Assembly: GCA_963818855.1 (NCBI GenBank) | Contig: CAWFUH010000005.1 | Coordinates: 62,001-126,000 of the forward strand | Origin: Bog-159 sp963818855 | GTDB taxonomy: Bacteria; Acidobacteriota; Terriglobia; Bryobacterales; Bryobacteraceae | DNA length: 64,000 nucleotides | Reading direction: 5' to 3' | Shown here: positions 35,443 through 46,694 of the stretch, one piece after another | Numbering within the stretch: position 1 is the stretch's first letter | Layout: each line of letters begins with the position of its first letter | Position numbers and translations under genes: made by a program | The notes under the pieces: generated by a model | What the model saw: only the letters and a program-made list of their open reading frames with translations | What the model was told of the DNA's origin: nothing | The model's database searches: none

Positions 35443-37593
35443 ATGCGAATTTATGCCGTACTGGTTTTGTGGGTGTTTGCCGGTGTGGCTCACGCGGCAA
35501 GTTATAGCACTTATATCGGTGATGCGTACCAATATCAGGTTTCGGCTCTGGCAACGGACTCAGCCGGGAACAGCTACCTGACGGGCAGCCGCATCGTTGT
35601 CCCGGCTTCGACTGTGAATACCGGCCCAGTTACGGATGTTTTCGTGAGCAAACTGGACGCTACCGGCAATCTCACGGTCCTGGCAACCGTCAGCGGCAAG
35701 GGTTCCGATCAGGCGAATGGCATCGCTGTGGATTCCTCCGGTAACATCTATGTCGTCGGGTACACGACGTCTACGGATTTTCCGCTGCGCAATCCTCTGC
35801 AGGGCGCTCCTTTCACGGGTCTGGCCGGAACAGGCTTTCTGATGAAGCTGGCGGCAGATGGCTCTGTCATCTATTCGACTTTCCTCGGAGGAACGCTCGG
35901 CGCAAGTTCGCTCGCGGCCGTGGCGGCGGACGCCCAGGGTAATGCGTATGTTACAGGCTGGACGACGGCGACAGACTATCAGCACACTCCAGGTTTACCG
36001 GCCGGCGCGGTCTTCGACACACAGGACGAAGTCGTCTACGGGGCTTTTTTCGCCAAGATCAACCCGACAGGCAGCCAGATTGTTTACGCCGGGGCATTAT
36101 CGGGCGGCGCGACATGCGGCGCTGTCTGCCAAGGCGGGTTTATCTCGAACATGGGATCCGCGATCGCTGTGGACCCAGCCGGCAATGCCTATGTCGCTGG
36201 AAATGCCAGCGCCGGCCTGCCCTCCACACCAGGAGCGCTAATCGTGGATGGGATCGGCGCATTCGTGGCGAAGGTGAACTCCGCCGGTACCGGGTTGGTC
36301 TATCTTACTTACCTGGGCGCTGGGATTGCTCAGCCGGGCGTCGGAACCACTGCCACCGACTCAGTCTTTGCGATTACGGCAGACGCAGCGGGCGAAGCGT
36401 ATATCTCCGGATCTTCGTCGGACCCGTCGTTTCCAGTGACAGCGGGCGCGTTTCAGACCAAGCTGGCCGGCCTCCCGGATGCCTTTGTGGCCAAGCTCAA
36501 CCCGACGGGAGGCGCGATGGTATGGGCCACATACCTGGGCGGAACGCAAATGGATTCGGCGCAAACAGTCGCACTCGATTCCGCAGGCGATGTATGGGTA
36601 TCGGGCACCACGCAGTCCACAGATTTTCCCACTACGGTATCGGTGTCGCCTGGGGGCGGCGAGTTCCTGGCGGAATTGAACTCCACGGGATCCGCACTCA
36701 TCTATTCGGCGCTATTTCCCACTTACACAGTTGCGCAAGCCTTGGCGGTGGATTCGAGTAACACGGTGCACGCGGCGGGAGGTACCGGACTGGTCAGTTC
36801 CTTTGCGGTCAGCGCGCCGCCCGGCCAGACTTCCGCGCCGTGGATGTTTGGCCTGACCAATGCCGCCGGCGGATTGCTGCTGGGCCGCCTGGCGCCGGGT
36901 GAGCTCGTCGCGATTTACGGGCTGAACCTTGGTCCGGCGGTTGCGGCATTCGGGTCGTTCGACACGGCCGGCTTTCTGCCCACCACACTCGGCGGAGTAC
37001 AAGTCACTATCAACGGCACTCCGGCGCCGTTGCTGTATGTATCTGAGACACAGATCAACGCGGTCGCGCCGGTGGAACTGACGGCAGGGTCGTCCGCCGA
37101 ATTGCAGTTGACCCAGAGCAGCACGATCTTCCCCGATTTCGAAGTAAGAGTGGATACGGCCGCGCCGGGTGTGTTTCAGAGTCCCAATGGCGGCGCGGCA
37201 GCAATTAACCAGGATGGCAGCGTGAATTCGCAGGCCAATCCGGCGCCGGATGGATCGTACGTGTCAATCTGGACTACCGGGACCGGATACTTTCCAGGAA
37301 GTGATGGACAGATGGCCGCGGCAGCCGATCAGTTCTGCGCGTCCGGGCTTCTGCTGTGCGGCATTCTGGAGTCCAGCGGTATCCCGTCAGCCAGTCCGAC
37401 TCCGGTGACTGTATCCTATTCGGGCGCGGCTCCCGGCGACGTGAATGGTGTGGTCCAGATTAATTTTCAGGTAAGTGCTTCCGCCCAGTTTGGGTATTAC
37501 CTGAGCGTGAACGGAATCAACAGCAATACATTCACGATTTATACGACGTCGGGGAACTCCGCTCTTGAATCGAGCGGCTTCTCACGCCGGTAG
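35443..37593 (+). CDS. Secreted SBBP-repeat beta-propeller protein with Solibacter-type C-terminal module
   Basis: 716 aa. Signal peptide 1-18. Residues ~30-460 hold repeated SBBP-type blades, each with a pattern such as AVDSSGNIYVVGYTTSTDFP or ITADAAGEAYISGSSSDPSFP, interleaved with FVSKL/FVAKL strands. From ~475 the C-terminal module (NAAGGLLLGRLAPGELVAIYGLNLGP, LLYVSETQINAVAPVEL, WTTGTGYFPG, QINFQV) matches the family defined from Solibacter (TIGR03437 type). Probably a surface or secreted protein with a propeller used for binding. Many paralogues are expected in such genomes. No partner is evident nearby. Confidence 0.9.
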   Translation: MRIYAVLVLWVFAGVAHAASYSTYIGDAYQYQVSALATDSAGNSYLTGSRIVVPASTVNTGPVTDVFVSKLDATGNLTVLATVSGKGSDQANGIAVDSSGNIYVVGYTTSTDFPLRNPLQGAPFTGLAGTGFLMKLAADGSVIYSTFLGGTLGASSLAAVAADAQGNAYVTGWTTATDYQHTPGLPAGAVFDTQDEVVYGAFFAKINPTGSQIVYAGALSGGATCGAVCQGGFISNMGSAIAVDPAGNAYVAGNASAGLPSTPGALIVDGIGAFVAKVNSAGTGLVYLTYLGAGIAQPGVGTTATDSVFAITADAAGEAYISGSSSDPSFPVTAGAFQTKLAGLPDAFVAKLNPTGGAMVWATYLGGTQMDSAQTVALDSAGDVWVSGTTQSTDFPTTVSVSPGGGEFLAELNSTGSALIYSALFPTYTVAQALAVDSSNTVHAAGGTGLVSSFAVSAPPGQTSAPWMFGLTNAAGGLLLGRLAPGELVAIYGLNLGPAVAAFGSFDTAGFLPTTLGGVQVTINGTPAPLLYVSETQINAVAPVELTAGSSAELQLTQSSTIFPDFEVRVDTAAPGVFQSPNGGAAAINQDGSVNSQANPAPDGSYVSIWTTGTGYFPGSDGQMAAAADQFCASGLLLCGILESSGIPSASPTPVTVSYSGAAPGDVNGVVQINFQVSASAQFGYYLSVNGINSNTFTIYTTSGNSALESSGFSRR

Positions 37594-37615
37594 CGGTGAT
37601 GCTACGCTACGGATC

Positions 37616-37783
37616 ATGGGTCCTGCATCGCTCCTTGCGTTGGTTATCCCCCTGATCTACCTGTTCTTGTTGGTTCTGATTGTGTGGCAAGTGTTGTCGG
37701 CACTGAACCGCATCACGAAGGGTGTGGAAGCTATCGCGGAAACTCTGCGGCGGATCGAATCCAAAGGACAGCCACCGAGCTAG
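37616..37783 (+). CDS. Small single-pass membrane protein
   Basis: 55 aa from the ATG at 37616. One membrane helix (ASLLALVIPLIYLFLLVLIVW) is followed by an amphipathic tail (ALNRITKGVEAIAETLRRIE) that could form a coiled coil. A longer frame from 37565 would overlap the previous gene. No named family recognised. It converges with the DUF3352-like gene. Confidence 0.6.
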   Translation: MGPASLLALVIPLIYLFLLVLIVWQVLSALNRITKGVEAIAETLRRIESKGQPPS

Positions 37784-37806
37784 TTGCGCGGGTTGCCTGG
37801 GCGTTG

Positions 37807-39540
37807 TCACTGGGCCATGCTATACACCACGGTCTGCGACATGACATCGTCCTTTTCCTCCTGCGTGATGCGCATCTCCGTGACGTGTGAAAGAACGCGG
37901 CTCAGGCTACCCATGTTACCCGAAAAGAATGGCGGCGCATGATCGTCGGGATCGTCCTGCCGGGATTCCGCATTTCCACCGGACGAGTTGAAATCGAGCG
38001 CTGTCATGACTCGCTCGTAGTTGGTATGTTCGAGTGAGTGCCGGAAACCGGTAGCGTAAGTGACTGCGCCCGCGGGTGGCGGTGCCCCGGATCGATCCAG
38101 CACTGTGGTCAGCAGGCTCGCGTCGTTCGCCAGATACAGAAGCCGTCCCGCGACCGCGAAGGTCAGTTTTCCCAAGCCGTCCAATCGTTCGACCGGATGC
38201 TGTCCGGCAGTTCCGGTTACCCACGCCGTGCCTAACTGCGACGTGGTCCACAACTTTCCCGCAGCCGCAGTGAGAGCGACCCGCACCGCATCCGCCTCCC
38301 AGTTCCGGGAGCCATAAAGCACCAGCACGGCAGGCATCCGCACAAATGTGGCGGATACGGGCGAAGTCGATTGAATCAACAGCATCGCGCGGCAGCCGGT
38401 GTGATCCACCATGGCGCGCAGCGCGGCCACGGAATCGGAAATGCCGGCGTCCGGCGGCAGTGGCTGCTGATCGATGCGCGTTTCAAGATCGCCCTCGCTG
38501 CCGGCCTGCGTGTCGGGCGAGACCGCCATGGGAGCGGCGCGCCAGTCGCCGGCGGCCTGCGGTTGAGAAGCGATCAGCTTCTGGACGATCAGCGTGGCCA
38601 CAGCGGAAGAGTCGCTCACGGGCGCGGCTTTGTAAAGCCCCGCCTCGGGTGGAACCAGCGCCACCAGGCCGGAGACATCCTGCCCGATGGACCCCGGCGC
38701 ACTTGCCGCCGCGTCAGGCGCGCGAAGGAAGATCCGGCTCTCCGTGATGGCTCGGCTGGTTCGTGTAACAACCGCCAGCCCGGTCCAATACTGGCGGATC
38801 TCGGAGGCGTTCCGCTGAATCCAATAGGATCGAAAATAGTCGCTTTTGACCAACGCTTGCAGGTTCATCACCAGCCGCAACTGAGCGGTGTCCGGCGCCA
38901 ACGTGCGCGCGCGCGCGGTTGACTCGCGATACCACGGGTCCGCGGCGATGCTCGGGTTGGAGCCGCCGGCCAGCAGTTCGAGCGCCCGGGCGACCAGATC
39001 GTCGCGCGTGCCGAGTAACAGGTAACCTTTAGCGAAGGCGAACGCCACCGTGCGCTTGGATGCCGCGTCCATGCGCAGATAGAACGGCACGCCGCCTGCC
39101 TGACGCTCCTCGAACTTATCGCGGACGGCCCACAGTTGTGTTTTCATGAGGTCCGCGCTGCCGATACGGCTGATATACAGGAACTCCACGTCGCGAATGC
39201 CGTACAGCGCCAGCGCGGAATCGGTTCCGGCGATCTCGAGTGCGCTGCTGAAGGTGGGCCGGAATCCCGCTGCCGTGCCGTACTCGCCAAATAGGTCGTG
39301 CAGCTTCATGAAGAGGTTCGAGTGCGAAAACACCGCATAGTTCTCGCTGCCAAGCCAATCGGCTTTGGTTCGCGACGTGTCCCATTCGTGCAGGAGGCTG
39401 CCAAAATCTGGCGCTTCCAGGTAAACCAAAGCGCCGCTCGGCATCAGCGTGGCCAGCTTTGGCGGAGGCGCGGCCGTCTGCAGGAAGAGCAATCCAGCGG
39501 CAGACAACATCAGGGCAGTGACCAGAACGGCTCTTTTCAT
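37807..39540 (-). CDS. Large exported protein, DUF3352-like, last gene of the propeller/VIT-VWA/TPR operon
   Basis: 577 aa. A signal peptide or anchor (residues 1-23) precedes a mature start PKLATLMPSGALVYLEAPDFGSLLHEW, close to DUF3352-type proteins in which a short strand pair follows PxxA-L/V-Y-x-E. The body alternates helices and strands without known catalytic motifs. The C-terminal ~70 residues are acidic and Ser/Gly-rich (NSSGGNAESRQDDPDDHAPP) and then MRITQEEKDDVMSQTVVY. The ATG overlaps the stop of the TPR gene by 4 bases, so production is coupled. Function unknown. Confidence 0.78.
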   Translation of the reverse strand: MKRAVLVTALMLSAAGLLFLQTAAPPPKLATLMPSGALVYLEAPDFGSLLHEWDTSRTKADWLGSENYAVFSHSNLFMKLHDLFGEYGTAAGFRPTFSSALEIAGTDSALALYGIRDVEFLYISRIGSADLMKTQLWAVRDKFEERQAGGVPFYLRMDAASKRTVAFAFAKGYLLLGTRDDLVARALELLAGGSNPSIAADPWYRESTARARTLAPDTAQLRLVMNLQALVKSDYFRSYWIQRNASEIRQYWTGLAVVTRTSRAITESRIFLRAPDAAASAPGSIGQDVSGLVALVPPEAGLYKAAPVSDSSAVATLIVQKLIASQPQAAGDWRAAPMAVSPDTQAGSEGDLETRIDQQPLPPDAGISDSVAALRAMVDHTGCRAMLLIQSTSPVSATFVRMPAVLVLYGSRNWEADAVRVALTAAAGKLWTTSQLGTAWVTGTAGQHPVERLDGLGKLTFAVAGRLLYLANDASLLTTVLDRSGAPPPAGAVTYATGFRHSLEHTNYERVMTALDFNSSGGNAESRQDDPDDHAPPFFSGNMGSLSRVLSHVTEMRITQEEKDDVMSQTVVYSMAQ

Positions 39541-42500
39541 TGGGCACTCCTTAGGATGCGGGGACGCACCACGTGATCCTGCTCGATCGCGCTCTTGACC
39601 GCCGGCTGATGCGCGGCATTCTGCGCGCGACGATCCTGTTCGGCCGTCAGCCCATCCAGACGATGCTGCAGCGTTTCGCGCGCGGTGGGTGGGCTCAAAT
39701 CGATCGCCGACCGTAGATAGCTGCCGGCTGTACTCAGATCGTCAAGGCGTTCCGCGGCGGCGGCCAGTGACTGGGCCAGGGTCACCTGCTCGGCAGCGGT
39801 CAGTTGCACCGGCGGCAGCGCGGCGGCCACTCCGGGCTGACGGAAAGGCATGTACCGGCGGCGGAATCGATAATCAGACATGGGCTGGTTGAATACTTCC
39901 TGCTGTCCATCCGTGCGTGCCAGCGCCAGCGCGAGGCTGTCGCGGTGAAGCGCCAGCGCGGCGCGCAGGGTGCCCAGACGAACGCGGCCATCCGTGGGCG
40001 CGATGGCCAGCGCCTCCCGATACAACCGGAGCTTGGTCTGCGGCTCGGAAGTCGCATCCGCCACTCGAATGCGCGCCTCCACATAGTACGTTTTTTCGGC
40101 GGCATCGAGAGCGATGTCCGCGGCGGAAAGGAGCGCCAGTTCCGTATCGGACCCGCCCGCCAATCGGTGCGGAGCGGCCAACCGAGCGGCTTCGGCGCGC
40201 AGTTTGTATGCCGCCTGCGAATCTGTGGCGGCGGCCGTGAGGAACTGATCCCGTTCCACGGATCCTTCCGCCAGCGTGCGGGCGAGTGCGACCTTAGCTT
40301 CCGCATCCCACGGCACGGCTGCAATCCGCTTGCGGATGAAGGCGGCGGATTCCGCCGTTTTCCCATACCTGGTGAGCAATTCCGCCGCCGGCATCAAAGT
40401 CTCGAATCCATCTTCGACCACCAGCGACATGCGGTTTAACAGCGCCACGGCCGCGGCCACGTTGCCGCGCTGCAGATGAATTTCGGCCAGGCCGAGAAAA
40501 TTGGCGGCGTCCAGATGCCCGTTGTGGAGCTCGCGATCATAAAGGTATTCGAGGACCGCGCGAGCGCCATTCTCATCGCCGTCATTGCGCAGCGTGACCG
40601 CGGCGCGCTGCAACGTGTCGGCGGGAGGTACCGAATCGGGATGCGTCCGGTATTGCCCCAACAGTGTGTCCAGCGCGCCTGTACGCGACGCCAACCGGAT
40701 AGCAATGTCAACATCGGGCGCTTCCGCATATTGTTTGGGGACGCGACTCCACTCCGCGGCCGCCTCGCGCACGTCGCCCGCATCGAGGAGCATGGAGACC
40801 AGTTGCATGCGCGCCTGCGCTTCGGTGTTTTCAAACGTTGCGCGCACATCGCCAAACGTAGCCGCGGCCTGCTTGGCCCAGATGGCCACCAGATCGCGCT
40901 GCAACTCAATGCGCTGCGCCTCGCTCACGCCGTGCATCTCGATCAGCGTGTTCAGCATCATCGCGGGCTGATCCATCGATCGGGCCAACTCCACCAACCA
41001 GCCGACTCCGGCGCCCGACGCAATCGATGCGCGCGCGGCCGGTTCGATTAGTTCGTTGAGCCGGTATTCCCTGTTGCGCTGGTAATAATCGCCGATCAGA
41101 TGCGCGATCTCGGGGCGCAATTCCCCGAACGCGTGGCGCTCTCCAATATCGGTGAAGGTTTCCGCCGCGCGGCTCCAGAACGGCTCGGGCACGCGCACAC
41201 CGCGGCTTTGAACGCGCAGAAAAACAGCCAGTGCCGATTTCCAACTGGCGATGGCTTCGGCATGCCGGCCGGCGGACCAAAGCGCGCGCGCGATATGATC
41301 GCCGGCATCGCCGCGGTCGCGATCGAGTTCCAGCGCATGCTCGAACTGCGTGATTGCCTTAGCGGTTTGGCCAGAAGCGGCGTACGAATCGCCCAACGCC
41401 ATGTAGGCGTCGGGATTGCCAGGCGCCGCTTCGAGCGATGCAGGCAGCCATTCGTCCGCAGCCGCGCTTTTGCCTGACATAAGATAGTCACCGTAGCGCG
41501 CGCCGTAGTAGAACCAGACCGTGCCCACGATAGTGGAATCCGTCTGGGGCGGCGTTTTGAGGCGTTCGCCAATCGTACGCGTATCGAGCCCGGACTGGAA
41601 CGCGCGACCGATGGCCGGCGCACGGTCGTCAAAATACAGACCGGCGAGCGCGGTGTAGGCCTTGTTCCAGACCGGAGGCAACCCGCTGCCGCGCGCTTGT
41701 ATGGATGCGTACGCCAGGTCGCGCCAGTCGCCCGCGATGGCCGATTGCACGGCCCGATCCGCGTAGACGCTGCCGCGGGCGAGCGCCACCAACTCTTTCG
41801 GCTGCGCGATGGCCAGCATCGCCAGATAGCGGTCCAATAGATCGCCCGACAGGCCGTTGCGCGTCATCGCCTCCCGCATCACGCGCATCTGCCCATCGCG
41901 GTCGCCCTCCCAGATGAACGCCTGCGCCGCTTGCATCCACGCCGTGCCTTCCACCGGCCGGCCCGGATGCTGCTGGACATACAGTTCCAATTGGCGGCCC
42001 AAATCCCAGTACACCCCGCGCTGTGACTGCAGCGTTACGAAGCGTGGATCGATCTGCCGGTCCTGCGCCGCGATCGATTCGAACCGCCATCTTGCTTCCA
42101 GGTCGGCAAGCCCGGCCGCTTCCACGAGCGGCAGCAGCGTATCTTCGCGATCGGGGCGATCGGGGCGATCATGCAGCGACATGGTAGCCGCGCGCGCGGT
42201 TAGCGTCTGCTCGAAGGCCATCTTTTCTTCGGGCGTATATGTTTCCGCGATGATGCTCCCCGCTTGCTGTTTCAGCTGCTGCTCTGCCGCCGGATTGGCG
42301 TCCAGGCGCGGCAGCAGGGCATCCATGCGGCGCGCGCGCGCCATGATACGCGCGTAAATTACCGCATTGTTCATTTGTTTAAGCAGATCGGCACCCGCCA
42401 GCGCGGCGCCGCGATCGGCAAACGTCACGGCAGCCGGCAGTATGTGCCAGGCCTCCAGCCGCTCGGCAATTTCGAAATCAGCGTCGGCCGTCTCGGTCCG

Positions 42501-45500
42501 CGCGCCGACAATTGCGGTCTTCAGCGCGTCGACCGCCCCGGAGTTCTGCCCGGTGCGCGCCCGCAATTCCGCGACTTTGATGAGCCACTGCGGATCGCGA
42601 TACGCGAGTTCGTATAGCCGGCTATAACTCGCGATGGCGTCCGCGAACCGCATCAGCCGCTCTTCCAGCCTGCCTTTGGCTTCCAGCAAGTCCGCCCGAT
42701 CCGGCCGGTCGTGGATGCCGCGTTCGTAATCGGCGATGGCCGCCGGGTAGTCTTCGGTCACGGTTTCCACGCGCGCCAACACGATGGGCCAGCGGTAGTC
42801 GCGCGGCGCGGCAGCGATGGTCTGGCGATAGAACGCCACCATCCGCGCCGCCTGGCCGTGCGCGACGGCATACGCCGCGGCCTCTTTGGTGAGCGCGGCA
42901 TCTTCCGCATAACTGTTCACCAGCTCGATATATTGGTCGACCGCCCCGGAGCTATCGTGCAAACGCTCCAGCGCCGGAATCAAGCTGCGCCGCAAGGTGG
43001 CGATGCGCTCGATGCGTTCGGCAGGTGTCAGTGTCGATTGCTTCAACTGCTGGATGGTGGCCAGCTCGTAGTCGCGAAAACCGCGATCGTCCCTCGCTTG
43101 CAGATACGTGTCGGCCATAGCGGTCAGGTATGCGGCGTTGCGCGGCTCGGTCCGCAGAAGCCCAGCCAGCAAATCGCGCGCGCGATCGAACTGGCCGGCG
43201 GCCGTCGCAACGCGCGCCGATTCTAGAGTGAATTGGGCCGCGAGGTCCGTGCGGGCATGCCTGGCGGCATCCAGCAGAATTCCGATGGCTTCGGCGGACT
43301 GACGATTGCGGACATGAAAATCCACCGCGGCACGCACCACGCCGAGAATCAGGGGATGATCGCGATAGAGAGCATCCACCACGCGCGCCGCGCCGGCAAT
43401 GTCCTTCTTCGATTCCAGGAGCCGCGCGTAGCTGAGCGTAAGCCGCATCTGGTCCACTGGATCGCTGCTGATGGCGGCCAGGCGCTGGCTGGCGCGCTCC
43501 TCGATGGCGTCGAATCCCAAGCGCCGGGCCGTCTCTTCGATGTCGGCGAGCGCAGTGGATGATTTCTCGTTAGCCATACGGGTCTCGAGCAGAGTCTCGA
43601 GGTCTTGGCGCCGCTGCTGGGCTTCGAGCACGGTGACGCGCAGCGATAGAGATTTCGACGACGGATCGGAGGTCACATCTGAAGCCAACGCCGCTGCGGT
43701 GGCCCGATCTACCAGGTCGCGGGTGTTGGGCCGGTTCAGCAGGCGAAGCAGGCGGCTTTGCGCTTCGCCCTGGCCTTTGACGGCGCCCGCAACGTACTCG
43801 CGCACCGCGCTCGCATAGTCGCGTTTGCCTTCGTAAATGGCGCCTGCCTGGTAAGCGAACATGGCGGGATCGTTGAATTTCCGGCGGCGCGGCGGCGATC
43901 CAGCGCAAGGCATCGTTGTACAAATAGTAGTCCCAATAGACGGTGGCCGTATCGAGATAAGCTTCGGGATTGCCCGGCTGCAAGGCGGGCATGCGCTCCC
44001 AAAACGTGCGCGCGCGGCTGAACAGATCGCGGTCCGCCAGAATGTCGCCCATGCGCGCCAGAATGCCGGGGTCGCCGGGATTGGCTTGCTGCTCGTAATT
44101 CGCCAGCGAAACCGCTATACCGGTGTTGCGCTCGTCATAGGCTGCCAGCGAACGGTAGAGCGCGGATGCTTTGCTGGTGAACTCGGTGCGGCCGGGGTAC
44201 GCATCGGCCAAGGCGCGCGCGGCTGGCGCGGCCGCTTCAAAATGGCAGAGCCACGCTTCCGCTTCCACGGCGAATTGCACGGCCGCCGGGTTAGCGGCTA
44301 CCGCCTGGCTGAACCTTCCGTCCGTGATTCCGGGGTTTGCGGCGCGTATCGCTGCCAGTTCCGCGTAAAGACTGCCGGCGTGCGAAAGATCTGCAAACAG
44401 CGTCGTCCGAAGCTGCGCGTCGTAGAACCAGTATTGGCGCAGCAGGCTGTCGTACGCGGCGGCGTCGAATGTTTCCTGGCGCCGGTAGGCACCCAACAGG
44501 TTGTGGACGAACACCAGGTCCTCGGGAAAACGCGCATGCGCATACCGGTTCAACTGCAGATAGAGCGCGGCATCGGGATGGGTTTGCGTAACGATATCGC
44601 CGAAGTACCCCTCCAGTTCGGTTCCGGAAAATGCCGCGATCACGTCGCGGCTGATCTTTTCGAGCGCGCTGTACTCTTTCTTGCGTAGATACCAGCGCGC
44701 GAGTTTGTGATACCAGGAGCGATCGGCGAACTTCCCAATCGCCTTCGTGTACACCTCTTCCACTTCGCGCGACGTGCCGTTCTGTTCCAGAAACGCGGCC
44801 AGCCGTTCGTAGAGCCCCGGATCGTTGGGATTGCGGGCGATTTCGGTCCGGTATACGCGCAACGCGTCCAGCGGACGATTGAGTTCCGCCAGCCGGGAGA
44901 GATATTTGTCGAGCACCTGCGTATAGGCGGCGGAGCGCGCGGAGGCCGGAGTTGCGCCGACCGGCACGCCGGAAGCTTTCGCCGCCAGTTCGCGGAGTAG
45001 TTGATCGTATAGGGCAAATTCCTCGCTCGTTCGATTCGCGCGCGCCAGCGCATCGGAGACCTGTAAGGCCACCGTGACGCGCGCCGCACCGGAAGGAAAA
45101 TCGGCCAGGTACTGGCGGCCGGCGCGAATCACAGCCGCATCATCGCCATACACGCCGTAAGCCGAAATCAGCATGGCACGCAACACCTCGCGGTACGCGG
45201 ATTTCGGAGAGCGCTGCTCCAGTAAACCAGTCAACTGCTCCGCGGCGGCGCGATGGAAATAGGCTGCCGACTTTTGGTTCTGGAGTTGATACTCCCACCG
45301 CGGCCGCGTCCCGTTCAGCACCAGTGAGAGGATGCCGTTCAGAAAGCCCGGCGACGAATCCACCGTGGCGATGTCTTTGTAGAAGGAGACATCGCCCGAT
45401 CCGAACTCGATGGGCTGATCGGGCGCCGTGAGCAGCAGGTTGGCCAGGCCGTAGAGTGCGCGCTCCTGGCGCGGCCCGCTCTGCCGGCGGAACGCTGTAG

Positions 45501-46555
45501 AGCGCGTAGTACAGACGCGCGGCCTCGTTCACATCCGCCAGCCGCTCGAATAATTGAGCGGTGATCTGCAGCTCATCGGGCGTCCACTGGGGTGGGCCGG
45601 GGTGAGCGCCGGACTCCTTTGCCATGCGGTATTCGAGCAACACGCGGCGCGCCGCCGCAGCATTATTTTGCGCTCGAAAATAGGCGAACAGCCGGGCCGT
45701 GGCATCCAAATCGGCTGGGTTCGCGGCGAGCGCGGTATGCGCCCTTCCGGCAAATTCCCGCAGCTTGTTCTGCTGTTCCAGCAGTTTGAAATAGCCTGCC
45801 GTGAGATCCTGCGGCCAGAGCGGCTGAAACGCTCGATCGTAGATCGCCAGAGCGGCATCCGGGCGGTCGCGGCGCATTTCCAGATCGGCGCGCATGCTCA
45901 CCGGCGCGAACGGGTCGTCGAACACGCGGCCGTATTGCGCGATCTCGGCTTCCGCGGCGGCGAATTGCCTGGTGGAGACCAGGTGGTCGGTCAGCTTGCG
46001 CCAGGCCTGGGGCTCTTTCCGGTACCGGTCAACCCACGTGTGGAAGATGGGACCCGTCACGGATTCGGGCAGGCTTTCGCGGCCGGCGACCGCCGCCATG
46101 CGCACGAATGCCACCCAGGCGCGCTGCGCAGTTGCCGGCAGCAGTGGATCATCCTTGGCCGCCGCGGCGGCGGCGCTCAACGCGGCGATTTCGTCGCGGG
46201 GTTGCATCCGCCGGTGATAAAAATCGGCCAGTTCGATCAATGCGCCGTACCGGTCCGCGGCGGCTTGCGCGTAGCTCTTCCAATCAGTTTCAGCCGCGGC
46301 GAAATCCAAAGCTGTTTCGGCTTCTTGGGCGCGCAACCGGTACAGCATAGCGTCGTGCTGCGCAGCGGAAATCAGCTTGGTCAGGGCCGGCCGGCTTTGG
46401 GCGGGCGGCAGGGCGATGGATACGGCTCCGCCGGGCATGGGCACGCTGCGGAAGAGCGCTGCCAGCGCCGGGCCGGCGGGAACGTGCTGCAGCCAGGACT
46501 CCAGTTCCGCGCGCAGCAGGAATGCGCCGCCGATGATTAACGCGACGGCGGCCAA
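39537..46555 (-). CDS. Very large exported TPR-repeat protein, two frameshifts
   Basis: About 2,340 codons in three frames: start region ~46555 to ~45485, ~45485 to ~43890, and ~43890 to 39537. The joins are clear because sequence sense continues across them: YYALYSVPP to QERALYGLANLLLTAPDQP, and ALRWIAAA to KFNDPAMFAYQAGAIYEGKRDY. The N-terminus has a hydrophobic anchor (AAVALIIGGAFLLRAELESW). The rest is helical TPR/HAT-like repeats throughout (for example MALGDSYAASGQTAKAITQFEHALELD near 41350). The start is uncertain: TTG at 46555 is the best in-frame choice, since ATGs further up lie in a REP-like repeat. Both shifts fall in GC-repeat tracts, so assembly errors are possible. It probably acts as a periplasmic scaffold for its operon partners. 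Confidence 0.72.
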
Positions 46556-46560
46556 GTGGG

Positions 46561-46644
46561 GCAGGCATTTTGCCTGCGGCGGCCTCCCAGGCCGCCATGC
46601 GTGCAGTGGGGCTGAAGCCCCACGCCGGCTAAAGCCCGCCCTCC
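46561..46644 (-). repeat. Hairpin array including REP-like copy 2
   Basis: Three hairpins: GCAGGCA/TGCCTGC (46561-46577), GGCGGCCT/AGGCCGCC (46578-46596), and the REP-like element (46605-46644), whose first stem is GTGGGGCT/AGCCCCAC with loop GA. They separate the VIT-VWA gene from the TPR gene within one operon. Confidence 0.7.
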
Positions 46645-46694
46645 ACAAGGCACGCATACTGCGGAGAATTTGGAACTGGTATACGAATCGAACT

